Notes under the pieces: model-generated
Databases searched by the model: none
Told to the model about the DNA's origin: nothing
The model's input: only the letters and a program-made list of their open reading frames with translations
Made by a program: the position numbers and the translations under genes
Assembly (NCBI GenBank): GCA_009775095.1
Contig: VSOZ01000027.1
Span: 1 to 35,717 of the forward strand
Length of the DNA: 35,717 bases
Direction: 5' to 3'
Source: Muribaculum sp.
Lineage (GTDB): Bacteria; Bacteroidota; Bacteroidia; Bacteroidales; Muribaculaceae
Shown: piece by piece, positions 25,003 to 33,255 of the stretch
How positions within the stretch are numbered: the stretch's first letter is position 1
Layout: each line of letters opens with the position of its first letter

Positions 25003-26010
25003 ATGGTAGTTAGGTTTATCGTCATATCGGTCTGTGTGGCCGCGCTGTTTGTGCTGACCCTGTTCATCGGGTCAGTGCCTATACCTGCGCGCGACGTGAT
25101 GCACATACTGTCGGGAGGTGACGGTGTGGCTGATGCGGTGCGGTTTATAGTGTTGGGCAGCCGGTTGCCGCTTGCTCTTACGTCATTGCTTGCCGGAGCC
25201 GGACTTGCGGTATCGGGCCTTATGCTTCAGACCGCTTTCCGTAATCCGTTGGCCGGTCCCTCTATATTAGGCATAAATTCCGGTGCGAGTCTCGGTGTGG
25301 CTGTCGTTATGCTCCTGCTCGGCGGTTCGGTATCGGCCGGGGCCTTTTCGTGGGGCGGTTATGTGGCTGTTATGATAGGCGCTTTCTTTGGAAGCCTTGC
25401 TATAATGGGGTTGCTCCTGTTGCTGTCTACATGGCTGAAAAATGACCTTATGTTGCTTATCACCGGTATAATGATCGGCTATCTTGCTTCGTCCGTCATA
25501 ATGCTTTTGAATTTTGCCGCTACAGCCGAGGGGGTTCAGGGCTATGTTATGTGGGGAATGGGCAATTTTAACGGTGTGTCTATGGAGCAGATGCCTGTAT
25601 TTGCATTTATGACGCTTGTAGGTATTTTTATGGCGATATTGCTGATAAAACCGTTGAATATAGTTTTGCTCGGAGCTTCGTATGCCCGCAATCTGGGAGT
25701 TGACATGAAGAATGTGCGCAATCGTCTGTTACTTGCTACCGGATTATTGACCTCGGTCATTACCGCATACTGCGGTCCTGTGGCGTTTATCGGTCTTGCC
25801 GTGCCTCATATCGCCCGCCTCATTTTCCGTAGCGATGACCACCGCGTGCTCATGCCGGCCACTCTTCTTATCGGCTCACTTGTGGCTATGTCGTGCAACA
25901 TCATATCATTACTTCCCGGAGGCGGAATTCTCCCCGTCAATGCAGTCACCCCCGTCATCGGTGCTCCTGTCATCCTTTATGTCATCCTGAAAGAACGCCG
26001 CCGTCGCTGA
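25003..26010 (+). CDS. btuC: Corrinoid ABC transporter permease (FecCD family)
   Basis: The start at ATG 25003 gives 335 residues; an earlier TTG at 24985 would overlap btuF. About ten membrane segments are visible, with the family motif NPLAGPSILGINSGASLG and the GAxFIGLAVPHIARLIF region that contacts the ATPase. The C-terminus INAVTP-like VNAVTPVIGAPVILYVIL is complete, so the gene is not truncated. No btuD ATPase follows: the next 400 bp hold transposase debris. Confidence 0.92.
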   Translation: MVVRFIVISVCVAALFVLTLFIGSVPIPARDVMHILSGGDGVADAVRFIVLGSRLPLALTSLLAGAGLAVSGLMLQTAFRNPLAGPSILGINSGASLGVAVVMLLLGGSVSAGAFSWGGYVAVMIGAFFGSLAIMGLLLLLSTWLKNDLMLLITGIMIGYLASSVIMLLNFAATAEGVQGYVMWGMGNFNGVSMEQMPVFAFMTLVGIFMAILLIKPLNIVLLGASYARNLGVDMKNVRNRLLLATGLLTSVITAYCGPVAFIGLAVPHIARLIFRSDDHRVLMPATLLIGSLVAMSCNIISLLPGGGILPVNAVTPVIGAPVILYVILKERRRR

Positions 26011-26034
26011 GGCAATGTTAATTGTTTAAACTTT

Positions 26035-26292
26035 GAGACTGATGTACATCGGATTAATCATTCCATCCGGACACATCTGACTGTGGAGAACCAATTGTAT
26101 TGGACGATGAATATGGCTTTTAGCGATGATACCTCACGCAAACAAAAGAACAATAAGTCTTAAAAATTTTCTTTGCATAATCGCATTGACTAAACATGAC
26201 TAAGAACGCAAATCCCTCATCAATAGGTGTGAAAGTGCACTGAAAGAATGTGAGATTGGACAACGGCTGTCTACTTTATGCATAAAAAGTTT
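26035..26292 (+). pseudogene. Decayed ISAs1-family transposase C-terminus
   Basis: Translating 26035-26160 gives a segment with IRTHLTVENQLYWTMNMAFS then DDTSRKQKNNKS, which matches the C-terminal ISAs1 transposase pattern (IRxHWxIENxLHWxLDxxFxEDxSRxRKxNA). A stop follows, after which KFSLHNRI and, in another frame, RLDNGCLLYA continue the family pattern with further stops and at least one frameshift. The N-terminal two thirds is missing. It is therefore a broken remnant of an insertion sequence. The 411-bp gap 26011-26421 contains no other gene. Confidence 0.7.
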
Positions 26293-26386
26293 TGACAGTG
26301 TAAAAAAAGTAAGATTAGAATTTATATAAATATACTAATTAATTTAAAATTTAAAATAAGAATAACTTAATTCAAATTTTAAATGC

Positions 26387-26394
26387 TATTTTTG
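26387..26394 (+). promoter_or_regulatory. -7 box of the ATPase-nuclease cassette
   Basis: TATTTTTG matches TAnnTTTG in a very A/T-rich stretch, 27 nt before the ATPase start. No TTTG lies at the right spacing upstream. Confidence 0.45.
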
Positions 26395-26421
26395 TAATTA
26401 AATTAGTAACAATTGTAATCC

Positions 26422-27696
26422 ATGAATGAAGTAAGGATAAAAATAAGTAGACTTGGTGCGATAACGGATGCTGAAGTTGTTGTACGTCCATTTATGTTGT
26501 TCGTCGGAAATTCCGGACTAGGTAAAAGCTATGTGGCATTTCTTACTCATTATATTTATACAGTTCTTGGTAGTAACAGACTTGAAGAATATTTTAAGCA
26601 ATTCAATTATGATGAATTGTTAAATGGAAGGAAATCAGGGGACGTAATTCTTCGTGTTAATGTTCAAGATATATTTGATTGGATTAACCAAGATGCAATA
26701 ACATTTATTGGCTATATGATTGGCCATGAAAAGTTTAACGGTAAAGTAGACATTAAGTGGCCTTTGAATGATGAATATCTCGAATTTAGTTATTTTGAGG
26801 AAATGGGAGGCCTTACGAATAAGGAAGAATTGATATATCGCATTAAAGCAAAAAAATATTCTTATAGTTTATTCGGTGATACGCATAATATTGGTGCGTA
26901 TATATTTGAAACATTGTTTCGTGCGGAACTGTCAGCTTCTATATTTGGAAATTTCAAGAATTTCCCTCAAGATTGCATATTGCCATCATCTCGTGGCGCA
27001 TTGATGGAATTGCAGGGTAATCCTGTTTTTAAAAGTGGGATGTATGAACAATTCATGTCTTTAAAGTCTGAGTTATATAGAACTCCAATTACAAAAGAAA
27101 AGGAAGAAGACCCTATATTAACTGCTATTTTAGATACCGTTAATAACGGTAGATTGTCCCAATCTGATAATAACATAATTTATACAACATTAGATGGCGT
27201 AGAAATGCCATTGACTGCTGCTGCATCTTCTGTAAAGGAATTAGCTCCATTTACAATGTTATTGAATCGGTTCAACCTTTCGCGTACATCTATATTGTTA
27301 GATGAACCTGAAGCTCATTTACATCCTGAGCGTCAACAGCATGTGGCAGATCTTATTGGATATACATTGTCACGTGGGTGTCATATGCAGATTACTACGC
27401 ATAGCGATTATTTTATTAAAAGATTAAATCTTCTTATCAAGCTCTTTAAAATATATAATCAGAACAAAGATTGTGTATCTTCGATATTAACTAAATTAGG
27501 TATATATTCTGAAGCTTTGATTAATCCAGATATAATAAAAGCATATTATTTGACACAAAGAGAGGATAAATCTTCGCAAATTGTAGAATTGGATGTATTA
27601 AAAGATAGCATGATACCCTTTGATTCTTTCCATAAAACTATTATGTCTGATTTTGAGAGTGTTTCGATTATTGATGAATTTATGAATAATCTTTAA
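26422..27696 (+). CDS. AAA/ABC-type ATPase of a candidate defence cassette
   Basis: This 424-residue protein has a Walker A at 29-36 (GNSGLGKS), a signature-like region near 268-280 (ASSVKELAPFTML), a Walker B at 290-301 (SILLDEPEAHLH) and a switch His in ITTHSDYF (324-331). This is the OLD/RecF-like, AAA_15/AAA_21-type ATPase layout used by several anti-phage systems. It has no recognisable TOPRIM or nuclease domain after residue 335. It is clearly not BtuD: it lacks the LSGG signature and is far larger. Base composition is much lower in G+C than its neighbours, suggesting recent acquisition. The partner gene starts 5 nt after its stop. Assignment to defence is inference. Confidence 0.8.
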   Translation: MNEVRIKISRLGAITDAEVVVRPFMLFVGNSGLGKSYVAFLTHYIYTVLGSNRLEEYFKQFNYDELLNGRKSGDVILRVNVQDIFDWINQDAITFIGYMIGHEKFNGKVDIKWPLNDEYLEFSYFEEMGGLTNKEELIYRIKAKKYSYSLFGDTHNIGAYIFETLFRAELSASIFGNFKNFPQDCILPSSRGALMELQGNPVFKSGMYEQFMSLKSELYRTPITKEKEEDPILTAILDTVNNGRLSQSDNNIIYTTLDGVEMPLTAAASSVKELAPFTMLLNRFNLSRTSILLDEPEAHLHPERQQHVADLIGYTLSRGCHMQITTHSDYFIKRLNLLIKLFKIYNQNKDCVSSILTKLGIYSEALINPDIIKAYYLTQREDKSSQIVELDVLKDSMIPFDSFHKTIMSDFESVSIIDEFMNNL

Positions 27697-27701
27697 GTGT
27701 A

Positions 27702-28376
27702 ATGGCTATTTGTGAAATACTGTCAAAAATATTAACGCTTTATCCATCTTCGATAAGTCGGGGTAAAGTCGATATTTATGAACATGAAGCAAAGGCTACG
27801 GTGCGTAAAGTAACATGGATTAATTCTGATTTTAATTATTTTGATCCTACTCTGGCAAAAGATATGACTGCTTTTTTTCAAAAAGCTACCGAAAATGAAT
27901 TGTTTTGGAAAGATTGTGATGGAGTGATAATATTTGAGCACGATGGGAAAAAATATATGTTTATAACTGAATTGAAATCAGGATTCAGTACTCAAGTTAT
28001 TTATAAGGCTAAGACTCAAATCATATCATCGTTTATTAAAACTAACATGGTATTGCATCTATTGTCGTGTTATAAATTGGAAGATTACATTGTTAAGGGT
28101 TTTATAGTAGGGCATCCTCCTAAACCTGATTTTATATACAACGTATCTAAAGCAGATATGTTAAAGGATAATGACATAAAGATACAGCATGAATTTGCTC
28201 GAAAATTTTTTATAGATAATAAAGAGCATAGTAGGTCTTTAAAACCAAAGGATTTATATTGTTTAAAAGGCTTGCCATTAGGAGATCGAGGCATATTTCA
28301 GAATATTGAACTTTATTTTATAGAGGTAAAAGACGGTAATTCTGAAATAGAATTGGATGTCATGAATTATATATAG
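27702..28376 (+). CDS. PD-(D/E)XK-like protein paired with the ATPase
   Basis: This 224-residue protein matches no family I can name. A PD-(D/E)XK nuclease-like core is visible: Asp73 at the start of DGVIIFEHDG, 16 residues later Glu90-Leu91-Lys92 in FITELKSG, and then a helix with Lys104 and Gln106 (YKAKTQIISSF), as in many members. Acidic residues at 27 and 29 could supply the fold's first helix. The C-terminus (about 170-224) is lysine-rich with IELYFIEVKDG. It starts 5 nt after the ATPase gene and shares its AT-rich composition, so both form one unit. A nuclease role is a hypothesis; it could also be a structural partner. Confidence 0.6.
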   Translation: MAICEILSKILTLYPSSISRGKVDIYEHEAKATVRKVTWINSDFNYFDPTLAKDMTAFFQKATENELFWKDCDGVIIFEHDGKKYMFITELKSGFSTQVIYKAKTQIISSFIKTNMVLHLLSCYKLEDYIVKGFIVGHPPKPDFIYNVSKADMLKDNDIKIQHEFARKFFIDNKEHSRSLKPKDLYCLKGLPLGDRGIFQNIELYFIEVKDGNSEIELDVMNYI

Positions 28377-28413
28377 TTTTCTTTGTACTATCGGCTATAT
28401 TGAAATCGCGGTG

Positions 28414-30204
28414 CTATTCTTTTTCCGAGAGTTCAAGCCAGCGTAGTTCTTTTTCGTCAAGAAGAGCTTTTACTTCTTCGTAACGGGTCGATTTTTCAAC
28501 GATGTCGTTGACTGCTTCTCCGCTGTTGAATATCGCTTCGAGTACCGATTTTTCGTTGTTGAGTTGTTCTATCTCCTCTGTGAGTTGTTCAAATTCGCGA
28601 CGCTCCTTAAATGTCATTTTAGCTTCGTTGCGTTCGCGGCGCGGCCGCTCTTTTGTCTCTGCCGTTTTGACAGACGGGACCGATTTTTCAGCTTGTTCCG
28701 ATAGCCATACTCTGTAGTCGGTATACCCTCCCGGAAAATCCTTTACCACACCGTTGCCTTCAAATACAAAAAGATGGTCAACTATGCTGTCAAGGAAGAA
28801 GCGGTCGTGGCTGACTACGATAAGACATCCGTTGAAGTTGCGTAGGTAATCCTCAAGTATGCCGAGAGTCACGATGTCCAAGTCATTGGTCGGCTCGTCA
28901 AGTACGAGAAAGTTGGGCGAACGCATAAGCACTGACGCCAGATGCAGTCGGGCCCGCTCTCCGCCGCTTAGTGTACTTATATACTTCTGCTGGTCGGCGG
29001 GAGAAAATAGAAAGTGGGTGAGAAACTGCATGGGGGAGTAGCGCACATCGCCGTTTACAACAATGTCTTCGGCTATTTCCGTTATGGCGTCAATGACCCG
29101 TTTGTTGTCATCAAACGATATGCCTTCCTGACTATAATAACCGAAACGTACTGTATCGCCGACATTCCACTCTCCGCTGTCGGGTTTGACGATACCCTGT
29201 AGCATCTTGATAAATGTCGACTTACCTACACCGTTGGGGCCTATGATGCCGACTTTTTCATATCGGGCAAATGTGTATGTGAAGTCGTCAAGTATGATTT
29301 TATCACCGAACCGTTTGTTTACACCGTTGGCCTCGAATATCTTTGAGCCGATGTACGATGACTTGACATTCAGCTCAACATTGCTCTCCGACATGTTTAC
29401 TCTTGACCTGCTTTTCAGGTCATAAAATGCGTCAATACGGTATTTGGCCTTGCCTGCACGTGCCTGAGGCTGACGTCGCATCCATTCCTGCTCTTTGCGC
29501 AGAGTGTTTTTTACTTTTGCAAGTTCCGCGCTCATAGCCTCGATGCGTTCTTGTCGGCGTCGCAGATAGTAATCGTAATTGCCGTCGTAGGTGTACATGC
29601 TTTCGCGGTCAATCTCGATTATTTTGTTTGTCACGCGATCAAGAAAATATCGGTCGTGGGTCACCATGAGCAGTGTCACACGTGATCGGGTCAGATAGTT
29701 CTCTATCCATTCAATCACCTTTATGTCAAGATGATTGGTCGGTTCGTCGAGTATTATCAGGTCGGGGTTGCCGAGTATGACTTTTGCGAGAGCCACGCGC
29801 TTGGATTGTCCGCCCGACATGGTGGCGACCGGGCTGTCGGCATTTTCTATACCGAGCTGCGTCAGCATCTGTTGTGCGCGGTCCTCATAGGTCCATGCGT
29901 CATGTTCGTCGACGTGCAGATGCGCTGTGTCGCGCATACAATAACCGAGGGCGGTGTCGCCCTCCTGAAAGACAGGCGTCTGATCAAGTATACCTACACG
30001 GAGTCCCGATCTGAAAGTTATGTTGCCAGAGTCAGGGCTATCTTTCCCGGCAATTATGTTTAGCAGGGTCGATTTTCCGGTACCGTTTTTTGCGATTATA
30101 CCGATTTTGTCACCCTCATAAACACCGAAAGTGACATCCTGAAACAGTAAGCGGTCGCCGTAGCTTTTGGTTAGATTTTCAACCTGCAGATAACTTGTCG
30201 CCAT
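28414..30204 (-). CDS. ABC-F ATPase (Uup-like)
   Basis: The 596-residue soluble protein has two ABC domains and no membrane segments. Domain 1 has AKNGTGKST (38-46), MSGGQSKRVALA and LIILDEPTNHLD. Domain 2 has GPNGVGKST, LSGGERARLHLA and FLVLDEPTNDLD. A charged interdomain linker with RRRQERIEAMSAELAKV joins them. The C-terminal extension from about residue 510 is a charged coiled coil (FEQLTEEIEQLNNEK), as in Uup-type members. ABC-F proteins act on the ribosome in translation rather than in transport; the exact subgroup is uncertain. A TAAGTTTG-like box lies upstream at 30221-30228. Confidence 0.92.
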   Translation of the reverse strand: MATSYLQVENLTKSYGDRLLFQDVTFGVYEGDKIGIIAKNGTGKSTLLNIIAGKDSPDSGNITFRSGLRVGILDQTPVFQEGDTALGYCMRDTAHLHVDEHDAWTYEDRAQQMLTQLGIENADSPVATMSGGQSKRVALAKVILGNPDLIILDEPTNHLDIKVIEWIENYLTRSRVTLLMVTHDRYFLDRVTNKIIEIDRESMYTYDGNYDYYLRRRQERIEAMSAELAKVKNTLRKEQEWMRRQPQARAGKAKYRIDAFYDLKSRSRVNMSESNVELNVKSSYIGSKIFEANGVNKRFGDKIILDDFTYTFARYEKVGIIGPNGVGKSTFIKMLQGIVKPDSGEWNVGDTVRFGYYSQEGISFDDNKRVIDAITEIAEDIVVNGDVRYSPMQFLTHFLFSPADQQKYISTLSGGERARLHLASVLMRSPNFLVLDEPTNDLDIVTLGILEDYLRNFNGCLIVVSHDRFFLDSIVDHLFVFEGNGVVKDFPGGYTDYRVWLSEQAEKSVPSVKTAETKERPRRERNEAKMTFKERREFEQLTEEIEQLNNEKSVLEAIFNSGEAVNDIVEKSTRYEEVKALLDEKELRWLELSEKE

Positions 30205-30254
30205 AAATGGATATTTTGTACAAACTTACGCAAAATCTACCGAACAGGCAATAT

Positions 30255-31001
30255 CTACTTCTTGTATTGTCTGCGCATGTGGCGTAGTTCGGCGCGTTTG
30301 TCTTTGTCCATCTTTTCGGTTGCGTAGCTGAGTGTCACGGATGATATGCGGTGTATGTTTGCCGTTATAAAATCCATAAGCCGGACCATGTCTTTTTTGC
30401 CGACTTCCCGAAGCACCCATCCAACAGCTTTCTGCATAAGGTTATGCGGGTGGTCAAGAAGAGTGTCGGCCACGCTTAACGGCAGGTCGAGGATGCCCAG
30501 TCTTACCGGTGTAAGCATGGCTACCATGGCCACGCGTTGACGCCAAAGATTATCGGAGCTGATGAGGTCGTCAAGTTCATCGAGTCGGCGTCCTTCGGCA
30601 TACTCAACACCGAGTATGTACTCCGTACTTAAGTCTACGAGATCCCAGTTGTTGGCTTTGTGGCAATTGGCTATATAGAAGTCGGCTATATCGTTTTTTA
30701 GTGTCTGTGGGGCCTTTCTGTATTTTTCAACAAGAGCGAGGAAGCCGGCAAGACGGAATTCATGTACGGGGCTGTCAAGCATATTGCCTATTTCGCAAAG
30801 AGGCAAGATGGCGTAACTTTTTGAAATCTTGCGGTTGTCGGGTACATAAATGCCTATAAAAATGTCGCCTTCGCCGTATTCGCCGCGACCCGTCTTAAAA
30901 AAGCGCATGAGGTCGGGTATCTTTTCGCTATGGGCTACACGTCGAAGCTCATCCTGCCATGTCCCGACGTTTTTGTCTACTGATTCTGTTGCTGTATTCA
31001 T
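30255..31001 (-). CDS. AlkD-family DNA alkylation repair protein
   Basis: This 248-residue HEAT-like repeat protein belongs to the DNA glycosylase family that removes alkylated purines. The signature NNWDLVD places Trp119 and Asp123 where Bacillus AlkD has Trp109 and Asp113. LWRQRVAM supplies the conserved Arg and HNLMQKAVGWVLREVGKK a conserved Trp near 195. The protein has no signal peptide. It lies 50 nt upstream of the ABC-F gene on the same strand. A TATATTTG box on the minus strand at 31021-31028 is a likely promoter. Confidence 0.9.
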   Translation of the reverse strand: MNTATESVDKNVGTWQDELRRVAHSEKIPDLMRFFKTGRGEYGEGDIFIGIYVPDNRKISKSYAILPLCEIGNMLDSPVHEFRLAGFLALVEKYRKAPQTLKNDIADFYIANCHKANNWDLVDLSTEYILGVEYAEGRRLDELDDLISSDNLWRQRVAMVAMLTPVRLGILDLPLSVADTLLDHPHNLMQKAVGWVLREVGKKDMVRLMDFITANIHRISSVTLSYATEKMDKDKRAELRHMRRQYKK

Positions 31002-31039
31002 AATTAAGAATAATCCGCGGCAAATATACGCAAAAATAT

Positions 31040-33121
31040 TTATAGGCGTTTTAGCTCGGCTTCTGAGGCGGCTTTGCCTTTGTATTTGCTTTTCCGAGGC
31101 TGGAAACGGTAGGTTAAGTTGAGCGATATGCCGCGGCGGTCGTAGCTTTGTCGTTTGTCTACCGATATGCCGTAAGTATACATGGTCCAGTCATTGTTGG
31201 CTGTATTGAATATGTCTGTCGCCGATATTTTTATCGTCAGTGTTTTGTTGAGGAAGGCTTTGCTTACTGAGGCGTTCATGGTAAACCATGTTGTGCCGAA
31301 GCGGTTGGTGTGCATGTCGCCTTCGGTTTGTCCGCTTACATTGGCGGTTAAGGTAAAGTCATACGGCAGGGTAAACGTGTTGTAAAAATAGTATGAGAAA
31401 ATAGGCTTGTCATACTTCGTATCATTGATCTTGAGCCATTGCCGATATAATCCTACCGTATAGTCGGGTCGCCAGTGCCGGAAGTTATTGCTCCATATAA
31501 GATATAGATTTATCGACGATACATCGATGTTTATCGGATGAAGCAGAAGCTGCAGCGTCGGCGCTTCGTATAATTGCTTTACAAAGGCGTAGCTGTCGGC
31601 CGAGCGTATATAGTCGGCCTGAAGCAAGAAGTTTTTCCACATGCCGAATATCTGAAAGTCGTGCATGGTCTCGTCGCGAAGACCGGGATTTCCGCCTTCG
31701 AGTTCGTGTATGCCTACATAATTTTTACTTCCGGTGAGCCGGGAGTAGGGTGGCTTGACGGTGGATGTCTTGTAGCTTATATTGAGTTGAGCCGTAGGAC
31801 TGAACGTGTAGCCGATCGATATGTCGGGAGTCAGCAAGTGATCCGTTCGGCTTATGTCGTTGTCTTTTACTTCGTTAAGCCTGAAAGTGTAGTCGATATA
31901 CTCGTATCTTGCGCCGAGCGACATACTCCACCGCTCCGTCATGCGGGCCCAAGACGCGAACAGGCCGGTTGACATCAGTCTTGATCTGGATAATGATGAT
32001 GGTATATAACTGCCTATCTCGGGGTTAAGCATAATATAATCAAGAGTTGAACGTGTGTGGGAGCTTTGTGCACCCACCGAGAAATTGCCTTTCAGAAGCG
32101 GAAAGTCAAGATATAATTTCCCCGCCCAGAGGGTTGAGCGGTTGTGGTCGGTTGATTTTACGGCCGATATTTCAGAATTTGGATATGATGTCTTGACATT
32201 GTTGTCGATATATGCGGTCCTGAAATCGCCGTCAAAATGCAAGTGGTATTTATTGTCGATCGTATTGTCATAGTATGTCGATACCAAATGACTTTTTGCT
32301 GCCGTTTTACGGGCTATGTCGCGCTCATCGGGCTGATAGTCGTTGAGCCATTCCGTACCGTTGTTTGTAAAGTCGCTATGTTCGGGATTCAGTCTGTAGT
32401 ATGCTCCGAGTGATTGTCGGCCATCGGTATAATTGAAGCCGGCTTTCACTGATGATGCGTTTACTTTGTATTTGTTGTTCTGGCTGCTTCCTATTGTTGT
32501 CGGTTCGCCGTTATATACAAGATTGTTTACGGTTGTGCCTTTTACGCGGCTGTTACTATGACTGAAATCTACGGATGCAAATATGTCCCATCCGCCTGTC
32601 CGGTAATTAATGTCGGCTGTTTGTGATAATGACCATTTGCGGCGGTGCTGCGACTGCGACATGGCTGTAAGCGACAGCCCATTTATAAAGCTGCGGCGTG
32701 TAGTGATTTTTATGACTGCGCCTACAGTGCTTCCGTATGCGGCACCCGGAGCCATAAGCAGTTCCACTTTTTTCATGTCGGACGATAGCAGGTGCTGCAG
32801 CTCCTTTGGGTCATGCATGGGGCGTCCGTCTATATAAATTTCGATATCGCTTTTACCTATGACCGACACATCCGTTTCATCGACTCTTATCATTGGCAAT
32901 TGTGCAAGCACATCCAATGCCGTGCCGATGTTTTGAAGGCTTGAGCCGTTTATGGTCGATACAAGGGTCGTGCCGTTAAGACGTGTCGCCGGTTGCTTTG
33001 CCGTCACAACTATTTCCTGCAATTGCTTTGTGAGAGAGTCTGACGGCTCGTTGTTTTGTGCCGGAGATAAAAACGGTACTATAAATGCCGTTAATGTGAG
33101 ATACTTGATGTTTAAGTTCAT
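31040..33121 (-). CDS. TonB-dependent receptor-like outer-membrane barrel
   Basis: The 693-residue protein has a signal peptide (about 1-21, ending LSPAQ), a TonB-box-like QLQEIVVTAKQP (33-44), a plug domain (about 45-150, with ALDVLAQLPMIRVDE and MKKVELLMAPGAAYG) and a barrel of the OMP_b-brl_3 type to the C-terminus. The substrate is unknown. Unlike SusC it has no carboxypeptidase-like N-domain and no SusD partner. A separate promoter and an inverted repeat lie upstream, next to a regulator gene, so it may be controlled by that neighbour. Confidence 0.88.
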   Translation of the reverse strand: MNLNIKYLTLTAFIVPFLSPAQNNEPSDSLTKQLQEIVVTAKQPATRLNGTTLVSTINGSSLQNIGTALDVLAQLPMIRVDETDVSVIGKSDIEIYIDGRPMHDPKELQHLLSSDMKKVELLMAPGAAYGSTVGAVIKITTRRSFINGLSLTAMSQSQHRRKWSLSQTADINYRTGGWDIFASVDFSHSNSRVKGTTVNNLVYNGEPTTIGSSQNNKYKVNASSVKAGFNYTDGRQSLGAYYRLNPEHSDFTNNGTEWLNDYQPDERDIARKTAAKSHLVSTYYDNTIDNKYHLHFDGDFRTAYIDNNVKTSYPNSEISAVKSTDHNRSTLWAGKLYLDFPLLKGNFSVGAQSSHTRSTLDYIMLNPEIGSYIPSSLSRSRLMSTGLFASWARMTERWSMSLGARYEYIDYTFRLNEVKDNDISRTDHLLTPDISIGYTFSPTAQLNISYKTSTVKPPYSRLTGSKNYVGIHELEGGNPGLRDETMHDFQIFGMWKNFLLQADYIRSADSYAFVKQLYEAPTLQLLLHPINIDVSSINLYLIWSNNFRHWRPDYTVGLYRQWLKINDTKYDKPIFSYYFYNTFTLPYDFTLTANVSGQTEGDMHTNRFGTTWFTMNASVSKAFLNKTLTIKISATDIFNTANNDWTMYTYGISVDKRQSYDRRGISLNLTYRFQPRKSKYKGKAASEAELKRL

Positions 33122-33141
33122 TGTCGCAATATTTTTTGATG

Positions 33142-33174
33142 CAAAATTACTGCGACAGTGCTTGTCTATCCAAA
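33142..33174 (-). promoter_or_regulatory. Promoter of the TonB-type barrel gene
   Basis: Read on the minus strand: TTTG (33171-33174), a 21-bp spacer and TAATTTTG (33142-33149), a full consensus match. It gives a leader of about 15-20 nt. A 7-bp inverted repeat (33122-33128 with 33151-33157) brackets the -7 box. Confidence 0.65.
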
Positions 33175-33255
33175 ATAAAAGTCTGACAGGTTAGTCTGTA
33201 AGTCTCTTATTATTAGCTGTGTAGTATTAGGTGTGATTGAATTGTCTGACTGCTA

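Noticed and set aside
26422..27696. ATPase as the missing BtuD
   Set aside because: It lacks the LSGG signature of transport ATPases, is much longer, has a different base composition and is separated from btuC by transposase debris.
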